Assembly: GCF_047922965.1 (NCBI RefSeq)
Contig: NZ_CP150481.1
Span: forward strand, 3,906,001 to 3,970,000
DNA length: 64,000 nt
Direction: 5' to 3'
Origin: Neptunicella plasticusilytica
GTDB lineage: Bacteria > Pseudomonadota > Gammaproteobacteria > Enterobacterales > Alteromonadaceae
Shown: piece after piece, positions 18,474 through 27,590 of the stretch
Layout: each line of letters starts with the position of its first letter
Position numbering within the stretch: the stretch's first letter is position 1
Notes under the pieces: generated by a model
What the model was told of the DNA's origin: nothing
The model's database searches: none
Seen by the model: the letters and a program-made list of their open reading frames with translations, nothing else
Translations under genes and position numbers: made by a program

Positions 18474-19108
18474 CCAGCCAAACTTCCCACCCGGGTCTGA
18501 ATATGGGTGAAAAACATGCTGGCGTTGAGGAACGGGCAGAAATTGTCATGTTCGGTTTTTGGGTATTCCTGATGAGCGACGTGATTATATTTGCTATGTG
18601 CTTTGGTGTTTACGCTACTGCAACGCATGCACTGGCTGGCGGCCCCGGTCCACAGGAGCTGTTCGATGTTAATAGTATCATCTGGCAAACCGCCGCTCTG
18701 TTACTCAGTAGCTTAACCTGCGGTCTGGCCAGCCTGCGCCTGAAACATGCCCATAGCGATTCTCAATCACAAAGTCGTTGGAAGCTCATCCTGTGGATTG
18801 GGCTAACGCTATTACTGGGCATCATGTTTTTGGGGCTGGAAATGCGCGACTTTATCCACATGAGTGAACAAGACGCGGTCCCTTCGCGAAGTGGGTGGCT
18901 AAGTGCTTATTGGGCACTGGTTGGTTTACACGGGCTCCATCTTGTTATCGGGGTGCTGTGGGGCATTATCGTTATTGCACACATTGTGCATTTCAATCTT
19001 ACCGATATGACCAAAATGCGCTTTATGCGATGGAGTTTGTACTGGCATTTCCTCGACATCATCTGGGTCGCTATCTTTTCAATGGTTTTTCTGGGAGGTT
19101 TGTTGTGA
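18470..19108 (+). CDS. cyoC: Cytochrome bo3-type quinol oxidase subunit III
   Basis: The 212-residue membrane protein has five hydrophobic segments and typical subunit III text (GFWVFLMSDVIIFAMCFGVYA and the C-terminal WHFLDIIWVAIFSMVFL). It stabilises subunit I and belongs to the cyoABCD operon, overlapping cyoB and cyoD by four bases each. Confidence 0.93.
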   Translation: MTSQTSHPGLNMGEKHAGVEERAEIVMFGFWVFLMSDVIIFAMCFGVYATATHALAGGPGPQELFDVNSIIWQTAALLLSSLTCGLASLRLKHAHSDSQSQSRWKLILWIGLTLLLGIMFLGLEMRDFIHMSEQDAVPSRSGWLSAYWALVGLHGLHLVIGVLWGIIVIAHIVHFNLTDMTKMRFMRWSLYWHFLDIIWVAIFSMVFLGGLL

Positions 19109-19410
19109 ATAACGAATATCAACAGGAACGAAGACATTACCTGACTGGTTTTGCCTTGGCTGTAATAACAACCATCGGGTCATTTTATCTGGCGCTGGCA
19201 AGCGAGTTTTCTTCGACGCTAAAGATTACGGGAATTGTAGTACTGGCGCTGATACAAATAGTTGTTCATTTTCGTTATTTTCTGCACATCGATTTTAGCC
19301 GGCAAAAACGAGAGGATCTTCATCTCATTCTATTTACCAGCTTACTGATATTCATTATGGTCGGTGGCACCTTATTGATCATGGGCGATCTTGCCCAGCG
19401 AATGCACTGA
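19105..19410 (+). CDS. cyoD: Cytochrome bo3-type quinol oxidase subunit IV
   Basis: The true start is the GTG at 19105, overlapping the cyoC stop (GTGA) with GGGAGG nearby; the longer open frame from 18895 is only read-through inside cyoC. The 101-residue product has three membrane segments and the subunit IV core IVVHFRYFLHID. It helps assembly of the Cu-B centre in known bo3 oxidases. No cyoE (heme O synthase) follows, so that gene must lie elsewhere. Confidence 0.88.
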   Translation: MNNEYQQERRHYLTGFALAVITTIGSFYLALASEFSSTLKITGIVVLALIQIVVHFRYFLHIDFSRQKREDLHLILFTSLLIFIMVGGTLLIMGDLAQRMH

Positions 19411-19570
19411 CTACGGCACGACTTCCACACGGCTTTGTGAAATCATCAACATCTATTTATATCAAGAAATTCTGATTTTGTTAGCTAAGCGTGTCGATAT
19501 TGATGGCAGCTGTTCGACTATAAGCTATTAACGCTCACTTCGGGCAGTTCACTACAGCAAGGAAACCATT

Positions 19571-19801
19571 ATGTCATTTCAAGCCTATCTGGATAATATC
19601 CAGGCTAAAACCGGCAAAAGCCCGGCCGATTTCAAACAACTGGCAGAGCAAAAAGGATTTACCCGCAACGGTACACTTAAAGATAAAATTAACGCAGGCA
19701 TGATTGTCAATTGGCTAAAACAAGACTTTGAGTTAGGCCACGGTCATTCAATGGCGATTTATGCACTGCTAAAAGGGACAAAAACCGAAAGCAGTAAATA
19801 G
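19571..19801 (+). CDS. DUF4287 domain protein
   Basis: This small 76-residue soluble protein matches the DUF4287 pattern: FQAYLDNIQAKTGKSPADF, then GMIVNWLKQDFELGHGHSMAI. It stands alone, with AAGGAAA eight bases before the ATG. In other proteins the same domain is found with DUF5655. No function is established. Confidence 0.85.
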   Translation: MSFQAYLDNIQAKTGKSPADFKQLAEQKGFTRNGTLKDKINAGMIVNWLKQDFELGHGHSMAIYALLKGTKTESSK

Positions 19802-19839
19802 TCGACTTTTTTACCGGTTAACGGACCTAACAATGCTGG

Positions 19840-19864
19840 ATTCCCGCTAACAACATGCGGGAAT
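19840..19864. repeat. Inverted repeat of unclear role
   Basis: ATTCCCGC (19840-19847) and GCGGGAAT (19857-19864) form an 8-bp perfect stem with a 9-base loop. It lacks a T run on either strand, so it may simply slow transcription from the DUF4287 gene. Confidence 0.4.
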
Positions 19865-19890
19865 AACAAAAATCCCCCTTGATAAGCCAA

Positions 19891-19914
19891 TAAAAAGGGA
19901 AGCATAGCTTCCCT
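19891..19914 (-). terminator. Rho-independent terminator of tyrS
   Basis: Read on the minus strand, AGGGAAGC-TAT-GCTTCCCT is followed by TTTTTA. It lies 20 bases beyond the tyrS stop. Confidence 0.85.
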
Positions 19915-19934
19915 AATCTTAATAAAATTGCGAT

Positions 19935-21134
19935 TTAGCTTAAAGTTATGCGGGCAAACTTACGTTTACCTACCTGATATACATTAGTGCCAGCAGTAGT
20001 GAGTACCAACTTGGTATCCTCAACTTTGTCACCATCAATTTTCACTGCACCTTGCTTGATCATGCGTATGGCATCGGAGGTGGAATTAACCAGTTCGGCT
20101 TGTTTTAACAGATTAGCAATGGCAACCCCGTCAGCCTCTAATCCAAAAGTCAGTTCCGGCATATCATCAGGGATGGCATTTTTCTGGAAACGCTGAATAA
20201 AATCCTGATGCGCTCCTTCGGCGGCAGCTTCATCATGAAAGCGCTCGATAATTTCTTTCGCCAGAGCAATTTTAATATCGCGAGGATTTGCACCGTCGGC
20301 CATTTGTTGTTTCAACTGGGCGATTTCGTCCAGTGGACGGAAGCTTAACAAGTCATAATAGCGCCACATCAGCTCGTCGGAAATCGACATGATCTTGCCA
20401 AACATATCATTCGGTGCGTCAGTAATACCGATATAATTGTTTAACGACTTGGACATTTTCTGCACGCCATCCAGCCCTTCCAGCAATGGCATCATCAGTA
20501 CAGTTTGTGGACGTTGGCCTTCTTCTTTTTGCAGCTCACGGCCCATCAACAGGTTAAAACGCTGATCGGTACCACCCAGCTCCACATCGGATTGCAGGGC
20601 GACAGAATCCCAACCTTGGACCAGCGGATATAAAAATTCGTGGATAGCAATCGGCTGGCCACCGTTATAGCGCTTTTTGAAATCATCCCGTTCCAGCATC
20701 CGTGCCACCGTTTGGCGGGCAGCCAGCTTGATCATGCCGGCAGCACCTAACTGTTCCATCCACTCGGAGTTAAAACGAATGGTAGTTTTGGCCGGATCAA
20801 GAATTTTAAACACCTGCTCTTTATAAGTTTCGGCGTTGGCCAGTACGTCTTCTTTGGTTAACGGCTTACGGGTAACGTTTTTGCCGGTTGGGTCGCCAAT
20901 CATGCCAGTGAAATCACCGATCAGGAAAATAACCTCATGCCCCAACTGCTGAAATGTGCGTAATTTATTAATGAGTACAGTATGACCTAGATGCAGATCA
21001 GGCGCAGTGGGATCAAAGCCCGCTTTAATTTTCAACGGTTTACCTGTTTTAAGTTTGTCGGCTAACTCTTCACCGACCAGAATTTCTTCTGCACCCCGTT
21101 GAATTTCCGCCAGGGCGGCTTGCCAATCTGACAT
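19935..21134 (-). CDS. tyrS: Tyrosyl-tRNA synthetase
   Basis: The 399-residue class I synthetase charges tRNA-Tyr. The HIGH signature appears as HLGHT (His48-His51) and the KMSKS loop as QKMSKSLNN. The specificity text GGTDQRFNLLMGR and a C-terminal S4 RNA-binding domain (AIRMIKQGAVKIDGDKV) are clear. The length places it in the shorter bacterial form. GGAG precedes the ATG. It is divergent from the M23 peptidase, a neighbour often seen in related genomes. Confidence 0.97.
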   Translation of the reverse strand: MSDWQAALAEIQRGAEEILVGEELADKLKTGKPLKIKAGFDPTAPDLHLGHTVLINKLRTFQQLGHEVIFLIGDFTGMIGDPTGKNVTRKPLTKEDVLANAETYKEQVFKILDPAKTTIRFNSEWMEQLGAAGMIKLAARQTVARMLERDDFKKRYNGGQPIAIHEFLYPLVQGWDSVALQSDVELGGTDQRFNLLMGRELQKEEGQRPQTVLMMPLLEGLDGVQKMSKSLNNYIGITDAPNDMFGKIMSISDELMWRYYDLLSFRPLDEIAQLKQQMADGANPRDIKIALAKEIIERFHDEAAAEGAHQDFIQRFQKNAIPDDMPELTFGLEADGVAIANLLKQAELVNSTSDAIRMIKQGAVKIDGDKVEDTKLVLTTAGTNVYQVGKRKFARITLS

Positions 21135-21425
21135 TGTCTACTCCTCAATCCTAAATGCGCTAAAAGCCAGCAGCGCATTCTACTTGCGCGCTGTAGGCAT
21201 TTAAAGAGGCAGTGGAATGAAAAGGGAATTTAATTGCCCAATGATGGACTAATAAAGCTTGGGCAAGGCGAACAAACAGCAAGTTAAATTATTTTTGTAT
21301 GTTTTTTAATCGATTGCCGATACATAATAATACGATAACATACCCTTAATACCGTCAGGGTTACTGGAAAATGAAGTGAATTTCTTATATTCTGCGCTTA
21401 GTGCTACATAGGTTGTAAACGTTTT

Positions 21426-22724
21426 ATGCTTAAATCTACTTTTCAAAAGCTACCTTATCGTCATAAGGTGCTTATCTCCTTTCTTCTGGCCTTTACCTTT
21501 ATTCTGGTGTTATTACCTTCAGAACAGGCCAGCGCCTCCAAGCAAACCAACGCAGACGATCTGGTGCTGGGTCAGTTATATCCGCTACCGCTGCACCTGG
21601 ACAATTTATCCGATGATCCGTTGGTGGACGATCTCGACAGTCCCGACTGGAAAACCTATTCAGTGCGCAAGGGCGACAATCTGGCTAAAATATTTTCCCG
21701 TGCTGGCCTCACGCCGCAGGAAGTCTACGCGGTATCGCACGCCGGTGACGATGCTAAAAAGTTGCTCAAAATGATGCCCGGTGACGAATTGTCTATTCTG
21801 GCCAACAAACAGGGACAATTCCGTTCGCTGAATTTCCGCTTTTCGCCTACTGAATCATTAAACATTAGTTTCGACGACAAAAACCAGTTGCAAACCCAGA
21901 TCGACAAAAAACGGGTAGAGAGTCTACTGGGCTTTACCAATGGCGATATTGAAAGCAGCTTCTGGAATGCCGGGATCAAGGCCGGTATGACCGAAAGCCA
22001 AATTATGAGTCTGGCCAATATTTTTGGTTGGGACATCGATTTCGCCTTGGAACTGCGTACCGGAGACAGTTTTAGCGTAATTTTTGAAGAAAATTATATT
22101 GACGGTGAGTTTGTCGGATATGGTGATATTGTCGCGGCAGAGTTTGTTAACCAGGGCGAGAAATTCTCGGCTATCCGTTACGAAGACGGTCGTTATTACA
22201 CGCCGGAAGGACGCAGTTTGCGCAAAAGCTTTTTACGCGCGCCGGTTAACTTTAAATATATCAGCTCGAATTTCAATCCCAGACGTTTCCACCCTATTCA
22301 GAAGCGTTACAAGCCGCACAACGGTATTGATTACCGGGCAGCCACCGGCACGCCGGTTGTGGCATCCGGTGATGGCAAAGTCATTAAAGCCGGTTATAAC
22401 CGTTTTAATGGTAACTATGTGTTTATCCAGCACGGTGAAAAATACGTGACCAAGTATCTGCATTTCTCCAAGCGGGTAGCCAAACTGGGGCAAAAGGTTA
22501 AACAGGGTCAGGTTATCGGCTATGTGGGCATGACAGGTATGGCCGAAGCGCCACATTTACACTATGAATTTCTGGTTGACGGTGTGCATCGTAACCCGCG
22601 TACCGTATCATTACCTAAAGCAGAGCCTATTGCGAAATCTGAACGCGCTAAATTTATGACCGTTGCTGACCACTATCTGGCCCAGTTGCAAAATAACAAG
22701 CGTATTATGTTAGCCATGAACTAA
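21426..22724 (+). CDS. M23-family murein endopeptidase with LysM/OapA-like domain
   Basis: After an N-terminal membrane anchor or signal (HKVLISFLLAFTFILVLLP) the protein has an OapA/LysM-like segment (YSVRKGDNLAKIFSRAGL), a middle domain and a C-terminal zinc peptidase with His298, Asp302 (HNGID) and His377-x-His379 (HLHYEF). This is the MepM-type layout, which cuts peptide cross-links in peptidoglycan to allow wall growth. The length, 432 residues, is usual. It sits between tyrS (divergent) and anmK, which recycles wall fragments. Confidence 0.92.
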   Translation: MLKSTFQKLPYRHKVLISFLLAFTFILVLLPSEQASASKQTNADDLVLGQLYPLPLHLDNLSDDPLVDDLDSPDWKTYSVRKGDNLAKIFSRAGLTPQEVYAVSHAGDDAKKLLKMMPGDELSILANKQGQFRSLNFRFSPTESLNISFDDKNQLQTQIDKKRVESLLGFTNGDIESSFWNAGIKAGMTESQIMSLANIFGWDIDFALELRTGDSFSVIFEENYIDGEFVGYGDIVAAEFVNQGEKFSAIRYEDGRYYTPEGRSLRKSFLRAPVNFKYISSNFNPRRFHPIQKRYKPHNGIDYRAATGTPVVASGDGKVIKAGYNRFNGNYVFIQHGEKYVTKYLHFSKRVAKLGQKVKQGQVIGYVGMTGMAEAPHLHYEFLVDGVHRNPRTVSLPKAEPIAKSERAKFMTVADHYLAQLQNNKRIMLAMN

Positions 22725-22777
22725 ACCCGTTGCCTTAGCTGACTAGGGCAACCAAATCACCTTACCGAGCCTCAAAT

Positions 22778-23890
22778 ATGTCCGCGATTTATATTGGTTT
22801 AATGTCCGGTACCAGCATGGACGGCATTGATGCCGCACTGGTGGACTTTGCAGATCCTGCCCAGCCACAATTGCTTGATTTTACTACGTTGCAATACGAC
22901 GACGCATTGCTGCAAGAATTACATCTCCTTAATCGCCCCGACGAAGATGAAGTACACCTCGCAGGAGCGGCCAATCGTAAAGTCGGTAATGCCTTTGCTG
23001 CCGCTGCCAATCAATTGCTCGCTAACAACAAGCTGGATGCCAGACAGGTAGTCGCTATTGGCTCTCATGGTCAAACCGTTCGTCATACGCCGGACGGTGA
23101 GTTTGGCTTCAGTTTACAAATCGGTGATGCACACAGCATAGCGGTGCAAACCGGCATCGATGTAATTGCCGATTTCAGGAATAAAGATATTGCCTTGGGT
23201 GGTCAGGGAGCGCCGCTAGTGCCGGCATTTCATCGTGCAGTTTTCAGCCACACGAGCATTGATCGTGCGGTGGTGAATATCGGCGGCATTGCCAATATTT
23301 CCTATTTGCCTGCCAATAAAAGCAGCCCGGTATTAGGTTTTGATACCGGGCCGGGGAATACCTTGATGGACGGCTGGTGCCGCAAACATCTCAATCAGCC
23401 CTATGACAAAGATGGCGCATGGGGTGCCGGGGGCCAAGCTGATCCGCAATTGCTCAGAAGCCTGTTATCGCATCCTTATTTTAAAGAAGCCGCGCCCAAA
23501 AGCACTGGTCGGGATGCCTTTCATCTCGACTGGCTGGAACAGCAACTTGCCGTACAGCCGAAAAAACTGGATCCGCAAGATGTGCAAGCTACGTTGTTAC
23601 AACTCACGGCGCAGAATATTGCCGATGGATTGGCAGAGTTGCCGGTGGCGGAAGTCTATATTTGTGGCGGCGGAGCCCGCAACCTAGCACTGATGGCAGC
23701 ACTGGCAAATGTATTACCGCAATGCAAAATACATACGACCGAAGAATTGGGCGTCGATCCCGATGCAGTAGAAGGTATCGCCTTTGCGTGGCTGGCTTAT
23801 GCGCATAAAAATGGCATTAGCGGCAATATCCCCGAAGTCACTGGCGCATCGCGAGCAGCGATACTCGGCGCTTGTTATCCCGCCGCATAA
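22778..23890 (+). CDS. anmK: Anhydro-N-acetylmuramic acid kinase
   Basis: AnmK opens the 1,6-anhydro ring of anhMurNAc and phosphorylates it, feeding peptidoglycan fragments into recycling. The N-terminal LMSGTSMDGIDAALVDF is diagnostic, followed by GSHGQTVRHTP, GFDTGPGNTLMD and the C-terminal CGGGARN nucleotide motif. The length of 370 residues is standard. It follows the M23 peptidase by 53 bases. Confidence 0.96.
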   Translation: MSAIYIGLMSGTSMDGIDAALVDFADPAQPQLLDFTTLQYDDALLQELHLLNRPDEDEVHLAGAANRKVGNAFAAAANQLLANNKLDARQVVAIGSHGQTVRHTPDGEFGFSLQIGDAHSIAVQTGIDVIADFRNKDIALGGQGAPLVPAFHRAVFSHTSIDRAVVNIGGIANISYLPANKSSPVLGFDTGPGNTLMDGWCRKHLNQPYDKDGAWGAGGQADPQLLRSLLSHPYFKEAAPKSTGRDAFHLDWLEQQLAVQPKKLDPQDVQATLLQLTAQNIADGLAELPVAEVYICGGGARNLALMAALANVLPQCKIHTTEELGVDPDAVEGIAFAWLAYAHKNGISGNIPEVTGASRAAILGACYPAA

Positions 23891-23914
23891 CCTCAAAAAA
23901 AGGATAACAATACG

Positions 23915-24388
23915 ATGAAGCCCGCACCGCGCACACTGGATAACACCGACATCGAAATTTTATCCTGGTTGTTTAGGGATGCGCGGATCAGCAATAAAGA
24001 TTTAGCCCAGCATATCGGTATGTCCCCCTCATCCTGCCTGGAAAGAGTTAAACGGTTGCAAACAGACGGGATTATTGAAGGCAGCAGTTTAATGCTGAAT
24101 TTTAGTGCGCTGGGCGGTCACCTGCAGGCCATGGTATCGGTTAGATTATCCAATCATAACCGCCAAACAGTTGATCAATTCCAACAGGATGTTTTGCAAC
24201 AACCTGAAGTCATTGGTTTATTTCATATGGGTGGTGAAGATGACTTTCTGGTTCATATTACGGTTTCTGATACTACCCACTTGCGCGACTTTGTGCTTGA
24301 CGCCATTACCGCCAGAGCGGAAGTCAATCATGTTGAAACTGCCTTGGTTTACGACTATCAGGTAAGTCGGCGCTTACCTTCTTTTTAA
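23915..24388 (+). CDS. Lrp/AsnC-family transcriptional regulator
   Basis: The N-terminal helix-turn-helix (LDNTDIEILSWLFRDARISNKDLAQHIGMSPSSC, shown here only as family evidence by its LAQHIGMSPS core) is followed by an RAM effector domain with GLFHMGGEDDFLVHI. At 157 residues it is a typical Lrp/AsnC protein that binds DNA as an oligomer in response to an amino acid. It follows anmK by 24 bases. The nearby PLP enzyme of amino-acid metabolism is a possible target, but this is inference. Confidence 0.9.
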   Translation: MKPAPRTLDNTDIEILSWLFRDARISNKDLAQHIGMSPSSCLERVKRLQTDGIIEGSSLMLNFSALGGHLQAMVSVRLSNHNRQTVDQFQQDVLQQPEVIGLFHMGGEDDFLVHITVSDTTHLRDFVLDAITARAEVNHVETALVYDYQVSRRLPSF

Positions 24389-24456
24389 TCACAAATTATC
24401 AGCGCGGGTTTCGAGCTTCGACCTACAAATGGTTTATCCCTATAATCGACAAAAAA

Positions 24457-24876
24457 TTACAGGGTTAACAAAGACAGTTTTTCCAGACAACCTACCCAGC
24501 CATCCTGATGATCATTGCACACTTGCTGGTTGGGAAACTCGCTATGAGTTAATTCCAGCTGCGAAGTATTGTCGTTCACTGCGCCGAAAAGCAGCTCCAC
24601 CTTGCTTACATCTTCACTGCCTAACCATTGCCAGCTAAACACCAGTTTTTTGTTAGTTTCAATTTGCAGGTACTCACCCATCACAATATTTTGTTCACCT
24701 GTGGGTTCTTGCATGACGATGCGAAATTTGCCGCCTTCAGCAAAATTACTCATTGCCTGGGCAACTAGCATCTCACCCGGAGCAAACCACTGCAACAACA
24801 GCTCGGGTTTATACCATGCTTCATACAGTGCACTTACGGGCGCATTGAATTTTACGCTTAACCGGGTTTGGTACAT
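24457..24876 (-). CDS. SRPBCC/AHSA1-type domain protein
   Basis: The 139-residue protein has the AHSA1 start (VKFNAPVSALYEAWYKPELLLQWFAPG) and the later VFSWQW and GWVGCLEKL segments that end the fold. These START-like proteins bind hydrophobic ligands or act as co-chaperones. It is convergent with the Lrp gene and lies 41 bases after the AAA protein on the same strand, so the two may be cotranscribed. No ligand can be assigned. Confidence 0.82.
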   Translation of the reverse strand: MYQTRLSVKFNAPVSALYEAWYKPELLLQWFAPGEMLVAQAMSNFAEGGKFRIVMQEPTGEQNIVMGEYLQIETNKKLVFSWQWLGSEDVSKVELLFGAVNDNTSQLELTHSEFPNQQVCNDHQDGWVGCLEKLSLLTL

Positions 24877-24917
24877 AAGACCTCGTTCAATAAATTGGAT
24901 ATCTGTCTATCTCGAGC

Positions 24918-25475
24918 TTAATCAAAATGCAGATGATGACTAAATAGCTGAGCTATTTTATCGGTATATTGTTGCTCTTTGATAGAAAATATTACCAATT
25001 CCTGATGAGCAGAGAGTAATTTTGCTAAAAACGCTCGATCAAGCTTTGTTGACGAATAGCGGTCATGGCTGTCATTAACTGAAGTGCGCTTACCAAACAA
25101 GGCATCGGCTTCATCAAAAAACAGGATCCAGTGGCGACTTTGCGCTTCGCTGAATAACCGGGCCAGATTTTTTTCAGTTTCACCAATATAATGCTCAACC
25201 CACTGTGGACAAGTAACAAAACAAACCGGCTGGTCGGTTCTATCTGCCAATAGTGTGGCGGCATAATACGCCGTTATGTCGGCCCGGCCCGACATCAATA
25301 CACTCACATGGCGTTTTTTAGCGGTGAGTATGCTGATATCTTTTAGCTGAGCGCGGCTTTCTTCAGTTAAATCCGGTTCCTGACGCAGCTCAATCACATG
25401 GGTAAGCAGCTGGGTTCCGGCCATGTGACCTGGATGACTGTCGGTAAAGTGTTGTCTGAAAAACGCCATTGCCAT
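24918..25475 (-). CDS. AAA-type protein with degenerate Walker A
   Basis: The 185-residue protein aligns with the AAA core: HYIGETEKNLARLFSEA (the second-region IGETEKNL motif), Walker B WILFFDEADALFGKR and a DRYSS sensor-type stretch. The expected P-loop GxxGxGKT is replaced by VLMSGRADITAYYAA, without the Gly-Lys-Thr. The C-terminal lid is short. It may bind but not hydrolyse ATP, or serve as a partner. GGGAGG precedes the ATG. It sits between the PLP enzyme and the SRPBCC gene on the same strand. Confidence 0.75.
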   Translation of the reverse strand: MAMAFFRQHFTDSHPGHMAGTQLLTHVIELRQEPDLTEESRAQLKDISILTAKKRHVSVLMSGRADITAYYAATLLADRTDQPVCFVTCPQWVEHYIGETEKNLARLFSEAQSRHWILFFDEADALFGKRTSVNDSHDRYSSTKLDRAFLAKLLSAHQELVIFSIKEQQYTDKIAQLFSHHLHFD

Positions 25476-25553
25476 GATTACCTCCCGGAACGTTCTCCTC
25501 TTTTACCTCATAGCTTAGAGCATGCAGACCATTGATGTATGTTATTTATCCAA

Positions 25554-27368
25554 TCAGGCCAGTTCCGTTGATGCAGAACGGGATTCAAGCAAGCTTTCCA
25601 TCTTTGCGGTTGAGGCATAATGCTGCTGAGCGACCTGCATGCTGACCTGCATATACATTTCATCTATTTCCTGTGCTTGCATAAAACCATCACTAAAACC
25701 GGGGCGTACCGGATCAATATGCATTCTGGCGCTGTTAATCAAATGGGCGATCAGTTCTTTAACGTTCTCGGTACCCATAGCAATACGCATGGTGGTTAGG
25801 TGAATACCCGCTGCCTGCTGGGCGGTCATGTCCAGTTCGGAGTGTGAGGTGAGTGCCGGGCACAGGATAATAGTATTGTTTTGACCAATTGACACCTGAT
25901 GGCTAAAACCCGGTTCCAGCGCGTCAAAAAAACGTACAAAAGTGTCGCGATCCAGTCCAGCATTTTCCATATCAACAGTAAACAGTGCGCAAGGCCAGCC
26001 GTGGCGCAATTGCGTTTGGCGCAACGGCGCATTTTTATGCGCTGCCAGAGCATGACAGTTCACCTTGAAATCGGGATGGGCAGCCAGAAAGCGGCTGAAA
26101 ATCTGGGTGTTGATCACTTTGCTGATCACCCTCTGTTCCAGCGTCTTCATACCGGTTAATACATCAAAGGCTTTCTCCGAGTCCAGAAAGGCGCCCTTGA
26201 TATAATACACATCCCAAAACATCGTCTTCGACCAGTTCAAACCATTGACTTCATCACCTTTGGCCTGAAACATCCGGTAAGCTTCACCGATCACCACACC
26301 GGCCGTTGTGGCGCCACTGCCGCAGATGTCCTTGGTATAGCTGTGTACCACATAATCAGGCCGTTCGGTTTTATCATTCCGCTGTAAAGATTGTTGCAGA
26401 ACTGGCGTTGCCAGCGTGGCATCAAGCATCACCAGATAGCCGTGTTGATGTGCCAGTTTACTGATACCGGCAACATCGAGTACGTAACCGTGTGGATTGC
26501 AGGGAGACTCGATATAAACGTGACAAGCTGCACCGCTATCCAGTTTATCCCGATGTCGATGCTGCACCTCGGACTGGAACGCAGCGAACTCTTCAGCGCT
26601 ATAGCCATCAAACCACTCCAGCTGAATATTCATTTTGTCGGTTCGGGCAAAATAATCCTGTAACAGCTGGAAAACGCCGCCATAAACGTTACGTGACACA
26701 ATCAGCACATCACCATGAGACAAGACGTTAGATAACAAGCCATCAATCGCGGCCATACCCGAATTAAAGTTCCAGGCCATATAGTCGGCAGCATATTGTC
26801 CAGCCTCCAGATCGACTATGGCATTAGCCAAAGAGATACTGGTGGGGTTCAGTAACCTTGAGTAAATCTGGTGAGTAAATTCTTTACCCTGAAAGGCATC
26901 ATCAATCCATTCGGTGCAGGCATACACATAAGTAGCGGTACGAACAATAACCGGATTAGCCGAAAACAGCGCCGTAACATTGTCAAATAACGGATAATGC
27001 CCTTTAACCAGATGAGAGCCATTTTGTTTATGCAGACTTTGATGGGTGGCCCGAAACGGATTTTGTAGCGTATCGAGAATTTTCGCCAACTGAAAGGACA
27101 GGAATTTTTTAGCGTTGAAATAGGCGATACGATCCTGCTTGTCCAGGCCTGCCAGTGTTTCGTTGGTAATTTTCCATAGCTGATGTACATCCACATGGGT
27201 CTGATAAAGATGCAACGCAGCGTGAAATAACGCATCGCCGTAATCGGAGTGAATATCAATACCAAAATGCTGCAGTTGTTCTTTGGCTAATGATTCAATA
27301 GTTAACGCGCGAGTGGAGTTACGTTTGGGGGAAAGTATTTTTGCCTGAGCCAATTTAGCGGAGTTCAT
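25554..27368 (-). CDS. Cys/Met-metabolism family PLP-dependent enzyme, long form
   Basis: The PLP lysine is in HSYTKDICGSGATT (Lys346), and the following TTAGVVIGEA and the helix KAFDVLTGMKTLEQRV match trans-sulfuration-type enzymes (cystathionine gamma-synthase, methionine gamma-lyase). At about 604 residues it is half as long again as the usual 390-430, through an N-terminal region of some 150 residues without a motif I know and a C-terminal tail. I chose the ATG at 27368; a TTG at 27392 is also in frame. Reaction unknown: lyase or synthase on a sulfur amino acid is the family expectation. Confidence 0.78.
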   Translation of the reverse strand: MNSAKLAQAKILSPKRNSTRALTIESLAKEQLQHFGIDIHSDYGDALFHAALHLYQTHVDVHQLWKITNETLAGLDKQDRIAYFNAKKFLSFQLAKILDTLQNPFRATHQSLHKQNGSHLVKGHYPLFDNVTALFSANPVIVRTATYVYACTEWIDDAFQGKEFTHQIYSRLLNPTSISLANAIVDLEAGQYAADYMAWNFNSGMAAIDGLLSNVLSHGDVLIVSRNVYGGVFQLLQDYFARTDKMNIQLEWFDGYSAEEFAAFQSEVQHRHRDKLDSGAACHVYIESPCNPHGYVLDVAGISKLAHQHGYLVMLDATLATPVLQQSLQRNDKTERPDYVVHSYTKDICGSGATTAGVVIGEAYRMFQAKGDEVNGLNWSKTMFWDVYYIKGAFLDSEKAFDVLTGMKTLEQRVISKVINTQIFSRFLAAHPDFKVNCHALAAHKNAPLRQTQLRHGWPCALFTVDMENAGLDRDTFVRFFDALEPGFSHQVSIGQNNTIILCPALTSHSELDMTAQQAAGIHLTTMRIAMGTENVKELIAHLINSARMHIDPVRPGFSDGFMQAQEIDEMYMQVSMQVAQQHYASTAKMESLLESRSASTELA

Positions 27369-27590
27369 GTCAGTTATCTTTTTATAATTCAATATAAGAC
27401 ATTAATAACCGAATTATATTTTTATAAAAAGCAATTAATTAGAATTATATTTCAAATAAGCGCAAAGTTAACTTTACTTAACTTCAGTCCGGGATAAGCA
27501 ACCGGCATACGAAGTGGTGCGACAATTTGCCACACCGGATGCTGCTTTTTATGCTTGAACACTAGCAGCTTATGGGCTTCAATATCGGCC

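Noticed and set aside
18895..19104. N-terminal extension of cyoD reading through the end of cyoC
   Set aside because: It lies wholly inside cyoC in another frame; the GTG at 19105 with its four-base overlap gives a normal CyoD.
27393..27554. Imperfect hairpin followed by a T run in the gap before the RegB-like kinase
   Set aside because: The stem is short and interrupted, and it would end transcription just before the kinase; I could not support a terminator or attenuator.
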